The notes under the pieces were generated by a model, which worked only from the letters and a program-made list of their open reading frames with translations, did no database searches and had not been told where the DNA came from. Shown piece after piece: positions 1-8,715 of a stretch of 64,000 nt of DNA (positions within the stretch are counted from its first letter, which is position 1; every line of letters begins with the position of its first letter). Source of the DNA: CAVPNY01 sp963706905 (GTDB lineage: Bacteria; Chloroflexota; Anaerolineae; Anaerolineales; UBA4823); NCBI GenBank assembly GCA_963706905.1, contig CAVPNY010000011.1, positions 310,001 to 374,000 on the forward strand, read 5' to 3'. The position numbers were made by a program, and so were the translations under genes.

Positions 1-241
1 AACTCTTATGCAGAGCTGGATAGGTATAGGCGCGCAATATTGTGACGTCTTGACCGCCATCCTGACGTTCTACCCACGGAATGCGCTGATCGTGCGCTTT
101 GCCAGTCAGATAACTAACCGGGCTGGCAATAATCGTTACTTGATGCCCGCCAGCAGCCAGATAACGGGCCGTCTCGTGATGGCGTGTACCGCCTGGTTCG
201 TCAAGTGCAGCAAAAGCCTGATGGATCAGCAGGATATGCAT
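1..241 (-). CDS. Glycosyltransferase family 4, N-terminal part (cut by window edge)
   Basis: The minus strand opens with ATG at 241 and stays open to the window edge, so only about 80 N-terminal residues are visible. They begin MHILLIHQ, followed by DEPGGTRHHE and then GGHQVTIIASP, which is the donor-side Rossmann start of WbuB-like GT4 glycosyltransferases (the EPGGxRxxE segment is typical). Such enzymes transfer a sugar from a nucleotide donor during polysaccharide assembly at the cytoplasmic face of the membrane. The gene starts 6 bp after the stop of the heparinase-like gene on the same strand, so they are probably co-transcribed. The acceptor and the C-terminal catalytic half are outside the window. 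Confidence 0.8.
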   Translation of the reverse strand, partial: MHILLIHQAFAALDEPGGTRHHETARYLAAGGHQVTIIASPVSYLTGKAHDQRIPWVERQDGGQDVTILRAYTYPALHKS

Positions 242-247
242 GATTGG

Positions 248-2320
248 TCAATCAATCTGAGTAAACTTTTCGCCATTGGGCAAGATCCATTCGGTGTTGA
301 ACACCACAGGCAGTCGCGCCTCAACCCGATAGCCGATCGACAGAGCAGGGAATCGAGATTGGTACGTGGGCGAAATCCATCCCCAGGTGGGATCAGCAAT
401 CTCATTTCCAAACAGGGTTTCGCCTGCTCGAACCACCTGCATTTCTGGCTGGGAGAGGATATTTTCTGGATCAATATCCAAATTCAATTTTACGAGGCCG
501 TAAGGAGATTCCAGCTGGATGGACTGGTTGGTATTTCCCGCTTCAGACTCTAATACCCAGGGCCAATCTGGGAGCAGCCAATGCAAGCGAATGGAAAATT
601 GTCTGGCCAGCGATACGTTTTTTTGTCTATCGGACGGGTCTATGGGCTCAAGATCATCAAGAACGCGCCAACGCCCTCCTTGTTCAGCAATTACTGTTCG
701 CTGATGGAGCACGCCGATCCGCCGGTAACCATTATGGCGGGCAATGATATGATTAGATGAAGAGTTGTTTTCCAGGTTGGATGATACGATTTCTGCTTGC
801 GCCCAGTCCAGCCAGAGGAATCGGCCTGCGCGCGTCATCTGGTCTAAATTGTTGATGGAGACGGTGTTATGGACACGGCTCGATGCAAGGGCATTGTTCC
901 AAGGAGCAGGATCATTATAAGAAAAGGTCCCGGGATCCATGGCAATATTCATTCCCCGCCACCACAAATCCAGGTGTAATTGATCGGCGTGTCCGGGACG
1001 GCTGCTGAATTGGGCAGCGCGCAGGTATGCCCAGGAGGAGTGATCCGGGCAGGGGATGATATGGGGAGAGAGATTTCTATGGGTGAGGGAAAGAGGCAAT
1101 GCGATCTTTATCTCACTCGGTGATACATTGGGATTGGAAGGAAAGGTAAATTGGATTCGGTTCAACCACAGTGACATATCATCCCAAGGTCCAGGTGAGA
1201 AGGCAGGTGAATCCTGAAAAATCAGCGAGGCGGCTTGTAGTGTTGGTCGGTAATCCGAGAAAGGGCAGGTGGATAACGGGATGATATTGGCACCATCATT
1301 CGGGCCGAGGTTTGGGACGCCTCCGCTTTCCGGATCGACCAGTTTAAGCAACCATTGGGTGGCTGCGGCGAGCTTATCCAAGATGCGATCCGGGAATGGC
1401 TCTCCGAGTGTATGCACCCATAACGCGATCTGCAGCAACAAGCGGTGGTAGTTTGTGCTATGTTGGATATAAGCGCCATCCAAAGCGATTTGGGATTGGA
1501 TTGCGTGAAAAAACCAGCGCCGGCCTAGAAGCAGCCAGCGAGTGGCGTGGGGATGCTCAGGTAACGCAAGGCCGGCTGTGATCAAGCCGGCAGCTTCGCA
1601 GAGCAGGTGGTTGTTGTTTTGGGCGCGGGCGTAGACCAGGGTAGGGGGGATCCGTCTGGCATGCTCGGCAATTGCCTGGCCGAGGCGTGACAATTTCTCT
1701 GGGGTGGTGTGTGGAGAACGGTAAAAAACCTGGATTGAGAACACCAGGGCGATCAACCGCAGGGCGACCTCCTGTGCAGAAATCCAATTGGGCCCTTTGT
1801 AAGCGGGATTAGATTTGAGAAATAACTCGGTGGAATGCCAAAAGGCCTGGGAATAGCGTTCGTCATTCGAGACAAGATAGGCCTGGGCCAGTGTTATCGC
1901 CCAGCCAAAACGAGCAGGTTCCCATGCCCATTTGATATCGGTGGGCATTGATTTGGCCTGCATACGTTCATAATCAGTCCAATGCCCCAGAGGTTCGTGC
2001 GGGATCAGATCCAGGGGAACGGCTGGCCCACCAAACAGGTGTACTTGACCAGCAACAATTTCGTCAGCGAGTGAAAGTAGTTGAGTGAAGTTGGCGCCCC
2101 AATTTGAAAGTAGACTTTCCCGGGATGGTAAAGCGATCAAATTGGAGTTGATTTCCCAATTCGTAGACCCTTCTTGTTCTGATGTCTTTGGTGTGGAAGT
2201 TGCCCAACGATAATAACCCGAGCGCAGGCCAATTTGGTAACGAGCATATAAGCTCAGAGAGGAAAATCCTAACTGGCTGATGGCTTTTAACAGGATATTA
2301 AAGCGGTGGATGATCGACAC
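248..2320 (-). CDS. Heparinase II/III family protein
   Basis: A 690-residue protein with a GTG start at 2320. The first ~370 residues form an alpha-helical toroid-like region (YARYQIGLRSGYY near the start, then HHLLxE-like segment NNNHLLCEAAG), and the second half is beta-rich with RPGHADQLHLDLWWRG and DPGTFSYND, the typical heparinase II/III C-terminal signature. Family members are polysaccharide lyases acting on uronate-containing glycans; in exopolysaccharide clusters like this one they probably trim or remodel the nascent polymer. No signal peptide is obvious, which is usual for the EPS-cluster subgroup. It lies between the GT4 gene and the hydrolase on the same strand, 29 bp from the latter. 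Substrate unknown. Confidence 0.85.
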   Translation of the reverse strand: MSIIHRFNILLKAISQLGFSSLSLYARYQIGLRSGYYRWATSTPKTSEQEGSTNWEINSNLIALPSRESLLSNWGANFTQLLSLADEIVAGQVHLFGGPAVPLDLIPHEPLGHWTDYERMQAKSMPTDIKWAWEPARFGWAITLAQAYLVSNDERYSQAFWHSTELFLKSNPAYKGPNWISAQEVALRLIALVFSIQVFYRSPHTTPEKLSRLGQAIAEHARRIPPTLVYARAQNNNHLLCEAAGLITAGLALPEHPHATRWLLLGRRWFFHAIQSQIALDGAYIQHSTNYHRLLLQIALWVHTLGEPFPDRILDKLAAATQWLLKLVDPESGGVPNLGPNDGANIIPLSTCPFSDYRPTLQAASLIFQDSPAFSPGPWDDMSLWLNRIQFTFPSNPNVSPSEIKIALPLSLTHRNLSPHIIPCPDHSSWAYLRAAQFSSRPGHADQLHLDLWWRGMNIAMDPGTFSYNDPAPWNNALASSRVHNTVSINNLDQMTRAGRFLWLDWAQAEIVSSNLENNSSSNHIIARHNGYRRIGVLHQRTVIAEQGGRWRVLDDLEPIDPSDRQKNVSLARQFSIRLHWLLPDWPWVLESEAGNTNQSIQLESPYGLVKLNLDIDPENILSQPEMQVVRAGETLFGNEIADPTWGWISPTYQSRFPALSIGYRVEARLPVVFNTEWILPNGEKFTQID

Positions 2321-2349
2321 AGACTAAGATGGTGTGGAGATTGAGTTGT

Positions 2350-3015
2350 CTACATGGAAAGATGGAGAATGCGATCAACCAGGTCGCTTAAGGCGGAGAG
2401 CGATCGCCTGGGATCTCCAGGAATCTCCAGACTGTGGTTAGCGCCTTCAACACAGAGGAAGGACAAGTTGGGTTGCCTGTCCAGCAACGCGACACTGGCT
2501 GGATCGAAGGTTGTGTCAGCGGTACCACCGGCAACAATAGCCGGGGTAGTAAGGTCTTGAATTGTGGCTGGTACGAAGGGGATCTGTAACAGTGGTGTGA
2601 GCCAGATTGTGTAAGCAATCTTCAGGGGGGGTTCCTGAGAAAGGATGAACGCCATGACCAGCGAGCCAATCGATTTACCAACCAGGATCAGTTTCTTATA
2701 CGGGCGCGCTAGAAGGCTTGTTGCGAGCATTGCCTGTGCATCGCTGACCATTCGTAAGGTGAGGTCCGTTTGAGAAAGGCTTTCTAATTCCGCTTGGTTG
2801 TAATCAATCCAGGATTGGAGAACATCTACCCCTCTCATCGCTAATGCCTGGCTGGTGTAATAAAGCAGTGGTTTATCGCAGTTGTAGCGTAAACCGGGGT
2901 ACACCACAGCCAGATTGTCAGCAGGGCGACTCTGGCGGAGAAATCGATTGGCGAGAGGCTCACCTGTTGATGTGCTAATTTCTAACTGGTTTATAGTGAC
3001 TTTTACATCTGTCAT
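2350..3015 (-). CDS. Alpha/beta hydrolase
   Basis: A 221-residue protein with the fold features of a small alpha/beta hydrolase: YPGLRYNCDKPLLYY at the oxyanion strand, a GKSIGS nucleophile elbow near residue 115 (Ser as nucleophile), an Asp in GGTADTTFDP and a catalytic-type His in GANHSLE near the C-terminus. Its start overlaps the stop of the upstream two-domain oxidoreductase by 4 bp (ATGA), so translation is coupled. Sitting in a glycan cluster, it could deacylate an intermediate, but nothing in the sequence fixes a substrate. Length is short and no lid domain is evident. Confidence 0.75.
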   Translation of the reverse strand: MTDVKVTINQLEISTSTGEPLANRFLRQSRPADNLAVVYPGLRYNCDKPLLYYTSQALAMRGVDVLQSWIDYNQAELESLSQTDLTLRMVSDAQAMLATSLLARPYKKLILVGKSIGSLVMAFILSQEPPLKIAYTIWLTPLLQIPFVPATIQDLTTPAIVAGGTADTTFDPASVALLDRQPNLSFLCVEGANHSLEIPGDPRRSLSALSDLVDRILHLSM

Positions 3016-5207
3016 ACCGGTGCTGTCCGAATGGCTACTGCTTGACCGGTTTGCATCGTCTCAACTGCGGCGAAGGACGCCTGAGTGACTGCGTACAGTT
3101 CGCTGTATCGGATCGGTGGTGGCCCGCCGGTGCGGATAGCCTCTATAAAGGCTTCCCACGCTGCACGGTGACCTTTATCCTGGCGCAGGCGCGAACGATG
3201 CACATCTCGCTGACCAGCATGCACCTGCTCAAGCGTGCGAAAGTCATCCAGCACAGCTACCCGACCTCCAGCGAAAACCTCCACCCGCTCTTTAGGGAAA
3301 GACTTATCGCCGTTTGCAAGGTAATGGAGTGTCCCCAGCGAACCATCCTTGAATGTGAAAGTCAAAACAAGGTTGTCCTGGCGATACCGCCCAGCGTCCG
3401 GTAATGCCGCACCAAAAACTGAGATGGGAGCTTCTCCGACCAGGAATGTGAGGAAGTCAATAAAGTGGCAGCCTTCTCCGATAACACGCCCACCTCCTTG
3501 ATCAGGATCATGCAGCCAGTGATTGAGGGGAAGATATCCGGCGTTAACCCGGTAGTGGGCAACCAGTGGTTCCTTCATCTGATCTGTGAATTCTTTTAGT
3601 TTCTTTGCAAGCGGCGCGAACCGACGGTTGAAGCCAACCGTCAAGAGATGAGAGGCTGACTGTTGGGCTGACAGCAGAGAGAAAATCTCATCCAGATCAG
3701 ACTGGTTCAAAGCCAATGGTTTTTCACAATAGACATGTTTTCCAGCGCGCAGCCCGGCCAACACCTGGCGAGCATGCAGGTGATGGCGAGTAAGAATCGC
3801 AAGGGTGTTGATGTCCGGATCAGACAACACCTGGCTCTCGTCTGCAGTGGCATAACGAAAACCATAGCGCTGGGCAGTGTGCTGGGCTGTCAAGCCAGAA
3901 CCGGATGCAATCCCAATAAATTCGATCTGTGGGATTTTGTGAATTGCAGGGAGCAGAACAGCCGTGGCATAATTGCCAGCCCCGAGCATGCCCAACTTTG
4001 CCGTTGTGGATGATGCAATCTGGCGAGTGTGTAAATCCTGCGGTTGATCAATTTGAACTTTAACCGATGAAATTTTTTCCGTGCTTGAATCCAGATAGGT
4101 GAGCAGGACGCCCAGGAATGGCTCACTGCGTTTTCCTGTGATCAAATCATATGCTGCAGCAGCTTGCTCGATTGGGAAACGGTGCGTGATCAATGGGCGG
4201 ACATCCAGCCGTTGTGTGAATAATAAATCTACAAAAGCTTCCAGGTTGCGGCCTTCAGTCCAGCGGACATAGCCAGGTGGGTAGTCACGTCCGCCTTCTT
4301 CATAAGCTGGATCGTAGCGACCTGGACCGTAGGAACGAGAGTTAATGAAGGATAGTTCCTTCTCGTAATATACCTTTCGAGGTAGATCCAGGCCTACCGC
4401 GCCGACTGCCACCACACTTGCTCGATCACGAGCGATGACACCAGCCAGTTCAACAGGGTCTGTTGAAGGCGTATCTGCGCAGATCAATATCGCATCGCAA
4501 CCTCGGCCGTGCGAAAAGACTTGCGAGGCAGCTTCTGCGTCCTGGCGTAAGACGGACTGGCTTGCCCCCATTTGCTTCGCCAGGGCAACGCGGGACGCGT
4601 CCAGGTCGATCCCCAGTACCTGACAACCAGCTGCATTCGCGATCCCTACTGCCAGTAAACCCAACAACCCCAGGCCAATTATGGCAACTGACGCACCCAG
4701 TCCAGGCTCAGCCAGGCGAAATCCATGTAAGGCGACTGACCCGAGAGTGGTGAAGGCAGCTAACTCAAAATCGACCGAGTCCGGGAGGGGAGCCAGTAGA
4801 TTAACCGGCACCCGGTTGTATTCTGCATGGACTGCATATCCACCGCCAGCACAAGCTACGCGCTGACCTACATGATATTGCTGCACACCTGCTCCTAATG
4901 CGACGATCGTCCCGGCTGACGAATACCCTAACGGGAGAGGTTGATCGAGCCGGTTGAAAGCGGAATCCAGTGTGGTAAGCAGACCTTCGCGGCGCGCTTT
5001 GTCGATCATCTGGCGAGCGAGGTCTGGTCGGGATCGGGCTTTGCCGAGCAGGGATTTTTCAGCAAATTCGACCAGCATGCGCTCGGTGCCAGCCGAGACA
5101 AGGGAGGCTGCAACGCGCACCAGGGCTGTGCCAGTCGGAGGGGTGGGTACAGGCACTTCAACAACAGAAGTCTCGCCAGTACGCAGGTTTTGAAAGACTT
5201 GTTTCAT
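3012..5207 (-). CDS. Two-domain oxidoreductase: zinc-type alcohol dehydrogenase + Gfo/Idh/MocA
   Basis: A 731-residue fusion. Residues ~1-350 are a medium-chain dehydrogenase: a GroES-like part (SAGTERMLVEFAEKSL), then a Rossmann domain with GLGLLGLLAVGIA. The classical structural-zinc cysteine cluster is not visible. Residues ~390-731 are a second Rossmann domain, LGMLGAGNYATAVLLPA, followed by the Gfo/Idh/MocA lysine motif EKPLAL and the GGGRVIGEGCHFIDF signature. This fusion is repeatedly found in exopolysaccharide and sialic-acid-like sugar clusters together with heparinase-like and WbuB-like genes, as here, and is thought to oxidise or epimerise nucleotide-linked sugars. The exact substrate cannot be read. 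The ribosome binding site is weak (AAAG before ATG). Confidence 0.85.
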   Translation of the reverse strand: MKQVFQNLRTGETSVVEVPVPTPPTGTALVRVAASLVSAGTERMLVEFAEKSLLGKARSRPDLARQMIDKARREGLLTTLDSAFNRLDQPLPLGYSSAGTIVALGAGVQQYHVGQRVACAGGGYAVHAEYNRVPVNLLAPLPDSVDFELAAFTTLGSVALHGFRLAEPGLGASVAIIGLGLLGLLAVGIANAAGCQVLGIDLDASRVALAKQMGASQSVLRQDAEAASQVFSHGRGCDAILICADTPSTDPVELAGVIARDRASVVAVGAVGLDLPRKVYYEKELSFINSRSYGPGRYDPAYEEGGRDYPPGYVRWTEGRNLEAFVDLLFTQRLDVRPLITHRFPIEQAAAAYDLITGKRSEPFLGVLLTYLDSSTEKISSVKVQIDQPQDLHTRQIASSTTAKLGMLGAGNYATAVLLPAIHKIPQIEFIGIASGSGLTAQHTAQRYGFRYATADESQVLSDPDINTLAILTRHHLHARQVLAGLRAGKHVYCEKPLALNQSDLDEIFSLLSAQQSASHLLTVGFNRRFAPLAKKLKEFTDQMKEPLVAHYRVNAGYLPLNHWLHDPDQGGGRVIGEGCHFIDFLTFLVGEAPISVFGAALPDAGRYRQDNLVLTFTFKDGSLGTLHYLANGDKSFPKERVEVFAGGRVAVLDDFRTLEQVHAGQRDVHRSRLRQDKGHRAAWEAFIEAIRTGGPPPIRYSELYAVTQASFAAVETMQTGQAVAIRTAPV

Positions 5208-5282
5208 TTTCTTTATGCAAGTTAAATATAATGATCGTCAGGCGCTAACCAGTATACCGCAACTTCCTGAAAAGAATGTCGG

Positions 5283-5320
5283 AGAGGGACCTCGGAACTG
5301 TATCTTTCGTTCAGGAAAAA
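5283..5320. repeat. Left terminal inverted repeat of the IS256-like element
   Basis: The segment ends in GTATCTTTCGTTCAGGAAAAA-type sequence and is the inverted counterpart of 6702-6737. It has a two-base length difference near the outer end. Confidence 0.8.
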
Positions 5321-5388
5321 GATAAAAAAGGGACTTGATCATCCTGTAGAATGTGGTTTCCACCTCACAAACGACAGGAGACCAAGTC

Positions 5389-6711
5389 ATGGCAATTGTA
5401 CACATAGGTAAGCTACCTCTGCAAGTACCAGAAAGCGGTTCAACGGAATTTGTCTTTGGATTAGTCGAACAGATGAGAAGCATGATCCTTCACCTGGTTA
5501 GTCGCTGCCTGGAAGAGAGCCTAGAAACGGAACTGGATCGCATGTTAGGTCGCAAGCGGTATGTACGCAGGCGCCGGGCTAAGCGAAAAGAGAGCGGTGT
5601 GTATTGTAGCCGGTGCCGAAGCCATCAACGGCAAGATTTTCGGCGCAATGGGCATTACCAGCGCCAGTTGGCCCTGCACTGGGGTCGAGTAAACGTGCAG
5701 GTACCGCAAGCCAAATGCCAGTGTGGTGGGTATGTGCACCTGAAGTACCAAACACTGCGACCTGGGCAGCGCATCTGGGACGATCTTGAGTTGGACATCC
5801 AGGCTGAATATGGACGCGGGCTGAGCTATCGGCAAATCAAAGTCGATCTGGACGGTCGGCTGCATAGTTCGGTTGGATTGCGCACGCTCAACCGACGGGT
5901 CCTTGCGCTTGGCTCTGCCGGAAGCTGCTTTCGCTGGTTGGGGGCAGGCGAAGTTCCCCCGGTGGTGCGGGTGGATGGGATTTGGATCACCGTGATGTTC
6001 ACGAGTGGAGAAACCCAAATCGATCAGATCGGACGGATCCGCCTGGTGAAACAAGCCAAGAAGATACCGATCCTGGCGGCGCAAGGCGTTTGGCCGACCA
6101 CCGGTCGCACCCAATTGTTGGCCTGGATGCGAGCGGACGGCGAAGATATCGCCAGTTGGCAGAAATTCTTGGAAGCACTGTATGAAGCCGGGCTTACCCC
6201 GGAAAATGGCTTGGCCTTGTTGGTCTCGGATGGCGCTACCGGTTTTCGACCCGCTTATGAAAATGTCTATTGGCAGGTGCCCCTGCAACGCTGTGTGTTT
6301 CATAAACTACGCAATATCGCCCAGGCCATCCGCATTCCGGCTGAACTGGATCGCCCGGCAGCTCGCTCCTACCGCACTGAATTCATGCGCTCGGCTGCTT
6401 GCATTTGGCAGGCTCCGGACGAAGCTGAAGCTCGCCTGCGCTTTGCAGCTTTCTCCGAAACTTGGCACATTCCCCAAGCTGCGGCGATCCGAACGCTGAC
6501 CAGAGATTTTGAGGATACCTTGACGTTCTACGCCGTTCAGGAACAAGCAGCTTTGCATGGCGAGAACTGGCCAGCTCATATGCTGCGTACCACCAGCCCT
6601 TTGGAGCGCATGTTTCGAGAATTCCGCCAGCGGTATCGCAAAGCGGTCTTGTTCCATTCCACCACCGGGTTGCATGCCGTTACTGCTCTTCTCGCTAACC
6701 GTTTTTCCTGA
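5389..6711 (+). CDS. IS256/Mutator-family transposase
   Basis: A DDE transposase of about 440 residues. I chose ATG at 5389 because AGGAGA lies 9 bp upstream; an in-frame start at 5353 is also open. The N-terminus has a helical segment (MRSMILHLVSRCLEES), a zinc-binding-like stretch with CSRCRSH and CQCGGY, then a DDE core: first Asp in VRVDGIWI, second in LVSDGATGF followed by a C/H pair in LQRCVFHKLRN, and Glu in TTSPLERMFREFRQR. The C-terminal pattern SPLERxxREFRxR is typical of the IS256/Mutator family. The frame is intact from start to stop and the TIRs are recognisable, so the copy could be active. Confidence 0.9.
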   Translation: MAIVHIGKLPLQVPESGSTEFVFGLVEQMRSMILHLVSRCLEESLETELDRMLGRKRYVRRRRAKRKESGVYCSRCRSHQRQDFRRNGHYQRQLALHWGRVNVQVPQAKCQCGGYVHLKYQTLRPGQRIWDDLELDIQAEYGRGLSYRQIKVDLDGRLHSSVGLRTLNRRVLALGSAGSCFRWLGAGEVPPVVRVDGIWITVMFTSGETQIDQIGRIRLVKQAKKIPILAAQGVWPTTGRTQLLAWMRADGEDIASWQKFLEALYEAGLTPENGLALLVSDGATGFRPAYENVYWQVPLQRCVFHKLRNIAQAIRIPAELDRPAARSYRTEFMRSAACIWQAPDEAEARLRFAAFSETWHIPQAAAIRTLTRDFEDTLTFYAVQEQAALHGENWPAHMLRTTSPLERMFREFRQRYRKAVLFHSTTGLHAVTALLANRFS

Positions 6712-6737
6712 AGGAAAGATACACTATCGGGACCTCT
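6702..6737. repeat. Right terminal inverted repeat of the IS256-like element
   Basis: The reverse complement reads AGAGGTCCCG, then a GTGTATCTTTCC block ending TTCAGGAAAAA. It matches the left end and begins just before the transposase stop codon. Confidence 0.8.
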
Positions 6738-6765
6738 ATGCCGAAAAAGGGAAAAAAGGGCACAT

Positions 6766-6773
6766 GTTATAAT
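6766..6773 (+). promoter_or_regulatory. Extended -10 promoter of the aminopeptidase gene
   Basis: TGTTATAAT at 6765-6773 is an extended -10 element (TGn-TATAAT). It is followed 28 bp later by the start codon at 6802, with GGAGGG as ribosome binding site. No -35 box is seen; the sequence where it would lie (around 6745) is an A/G-rich tract just outside the IS256-like element, so the insertion may have altered upstream control. Confidence 0.55.
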
Positions 6774-7034
6774 CCGGTGCGCATTTCTTGAGGAGGGCAC
6801 CATGACCGATTCACGAACATATAAATTTGCTCAAATTCTGATTGATCACTCAACTAAGGTCGGTCTGGGCGACCGGGTGGCGATCACGGCGACTACCGCT
6901 GCCGAACCGCTGGTGCGTGTCTTGTACGAGCTGGTGCTTAACCGAGGCGGCTACCCGCATATTTTATTCGACCTGCCCGGGCAAGATGAAATTTTGTTCG
7001 CCCACGCCAGTGATGCCCAGTTGAATTATGTCTC

Positions 7035-7040
7035 ACCATT
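7035..7040. repeat. Target site duplication, left copy (ACCATT)
   Basis: ACCATT directly precedes the left end of the IS1-family element and is repeated at 7843-7848. Depending on how one terminal C/G is assigned, the duplication can be read as 6 or 7 bp. Confidence 0.75.
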
Positions 7041-7049
7041 GGGGAGTGG

Positions 7050-7807
7050 CTAAAATAGTGGGTCCAGGAAATCCTTAACCTGGGCTGGATAGGCAGGATA
7101 GGCAGGATAAAGTTGCTTGTAGAGTTGTCGTCTATTGTAGCAGTAGATAAACAGACGCAAGGCACATTCAAGGGCATACGGGCAACGCGAAAAGCATCTC
7201 GACGAGCGTGCCAGCCGCGCCAGGTAGTGACGCAGCTCAGCATTGTCTCCTTCCACCGAATAGGTATCGGTTTTGCCTTCAGAAACTTGATATCGGCCCA
7301 AGTGATACCACAGGCGGTCATAGGCTTCGAATGCGTCACTGTAATACTGCCTGGCCTTTGGCGCATCGTCTACCATGTCTTGAATGGCTGGTTGAGTGCG
7401 CTCCCAAACCACTTTCCAACCCAAATAACAACGCGTTTGCCGGTCTACGAGCGTGAGGATATAGATCCTGTTTTTTTGTTGCCGATAAAGGTGAACAATT
7501 CATCCATTTCGGCCGCCTTGACTTCTTTGGGTACTGGCGCTTCCGGCAAGCTGGCCGCGCTGGCTTGCACCCATAACGAAACCGTGCGGTGGTGAATACC
7601 AAAATGGCGTGCAATCCGGCGCAGGTTCATGCCATCCACATAGAACTGCACGGCCTGCTTGCGCATCTCATCCGGATAGCCATGTTGTTTCGGTTCAGGA
7701 GTGTACTTGCAGCTACAATGCATGCAACGGAAGCGTTGTGAACCGCATTCGGTCTTACCGGCTTTGTTTTGGCGTGTTGTTTGGAGACATCGAGGACAAG
7801 TATTCAT
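7050..7807 (-). CDS. IS1-family transposase InsAB' (via -1 frameshift)
   Basis: The transframe transposase starts at ATG 7807 in the InsA frame and continues in the -1 frame to the stop at 7050-7052. The crossover is at GGC AAC AAA AAA ACA on the minus strand (A-run followed by C, 7470-7480), the same kind of A6C site as in E. coli IS1. The InsB' part contains RIYILTLVDRQTR (first Asp), YYSDAFEAY (second Asp) and YSVEGDNAELRHYLARL (Glu), the IS1 DDE set, then the conserved RSSRCFSRC and YCYNRRQL. Intact apart from the expected frameshift, so the copy is probably competent. Confidence 0.88.
7445..7807 (-). CDS. IS1-family InsA (DNA-binding repressor product)
   Basis: A 120-residue protein from ATG 7807. 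It has an N-terminal zinc finger (CPRCLQTTRQNK, then CGSQRFRCMHC), followed by a helix-turn-helix (MNLRRIARHFGIHHRTVSLWV). In IS1, unshifted InsA binds the ends and represses transposition. It ends shortly after the A-run used for frameshifting. Confidence 0.85.
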   Translation of the reverse strand: MNTCPRCLQTTRQNKAGKTECGSQRFRCMHCSCKYTPEPKQHGYPDEMRKQAVQFYVDGMNLRRIARHFGIHHRTVSLWVQASAASLPEAPVPKEVKAAEMDELFTFIGNKKTGSISSRS

Positions 7808-7842
7808 AGCCCTATTTTAGCCCAGATTTATATCCACTCCCC

Positions 7843-7848
7843 ACCATT
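7843..7848. repeat. Target site duplication, right copy (ACCATT)
   Basis: ACCATT follows the right end of the IS1-family element and matches 7035-7040. Confidence 0.75.
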
Positions 7849-8715
7849 TCAGAAAGCAGCTTTCCAGGAATTTGATGTTTTAATCAAGATCCGCTCAGAG
7901 CTGAATACACGTGGATTAAGCGGGGTAGATCCCAATCGCCAGGCCCGCCGCCAGAAAGCTATTTCACCCTTGCTGGGAGCGCAGATGCGACGAGGGGCAG
8001 ATAAAACACTGCGCTGGATGAGCACGCTTTTCCCGACGAACGCCTATGCTATGGAAGCAGAAATGGGACTTAGCGAATACGAGGATTTCGTCTATGCCGC
8101 TCTGCATGCCGATGATCATACTCCTGATCCTGTGGCACACTGGCAAAAAATCGAGAAAGAGCAGCAGCGGATTGTCGATCGAATCGAAGGTCATGACCAG
8201 GTGCTCCTGCGAGGTCCGAATGTCGATCTTTCCTTATCGATCAAGGAGCGCACTTTCCGGAATGCCAGCGGGCAGCACAATTTACCGGATGGGGAGATTT
8301 ATACCGGACCCGTAGAAGATTCTGCCAATGGCTGGGTGCATTACACGTACCCGGCTATTTACCAGGGACGGAGCGTGGAAGGCATCGAATTGACTTTCGA
8401 GGCTGGGAAAGTGGTTAAAGCGAATGCAAAGCGAAATGAGGAGTTTCTGCTGCACATGCTGGATACTGATGCCGGGGCGCGCTATCTGGGTGAGTTCGCA
8501 ATTGGTACGAACTTCGAGATCGACCGCTTTACGCGCAATATTCTGTTTGATGAGAAGATCGGCGGATCATTTCACATGGCATTAGGAGCTGGCTATCCGG
8601 AGACAGGCAGTCAAAATAAGAGTATTTTCCATTGGGACATGATCTGCGATATGCGCCAAGACGCCGAGATCAGAGTGGATGGCGAGGTAGTATATCGCGA
8701 TGGTCAGTTTGTGTT

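Larger units (their letters stand above)
5283..6737 (+). mobile_element. IS256-like insertion sequence
   Basis: An element of about 1455 bp defined by imperfect terminal inverted repeats (5283-5320 and 6702-6737) sharing GTATCTTTC, one variable base, then TTCAGGAAAAA, with an outer AGAGG. It carries one transposase gene. Flanks just outside the ends read ATGTCGG and ATGCCGA, which could be a decayed target duplication but are not exact. The element sits between the divergently oriented sugar oxidoreductase gene and the aminopeptidase gene, ending about 30 bp before the latter's -10 box. Confidence 0.85.
7041..7842 (-). mobile_element. IS1-family insertion sequence
   Basis: An 802-bp element bounded by inverted ends: GGGGAGTGG at 7041 and its reverse complement CCACTCCCC ending at 7842; a second shared block CTAAAATAG lies just inside each end. 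It is flanked by ACCATT on both sides. It carries two overlapping reading frames on the minus strand (InsA and InsB') joined by an A7C slippery run. Size and gene layout fit IS1 (about 770 bp in E. coli). Confidence 0.92.

Noticed and set aside
5545..6303. 252-codon minus-strand frame inside the IS256-like transposase
   Set aside because: It is the antisense of a well-supported transposase and has no domain features.
5274..6746. Target duplication of the IS256-like element (ATGTCGG/ATGCCGA)
   Set aside because: Two mismatches in seven bases; too weak to assert.
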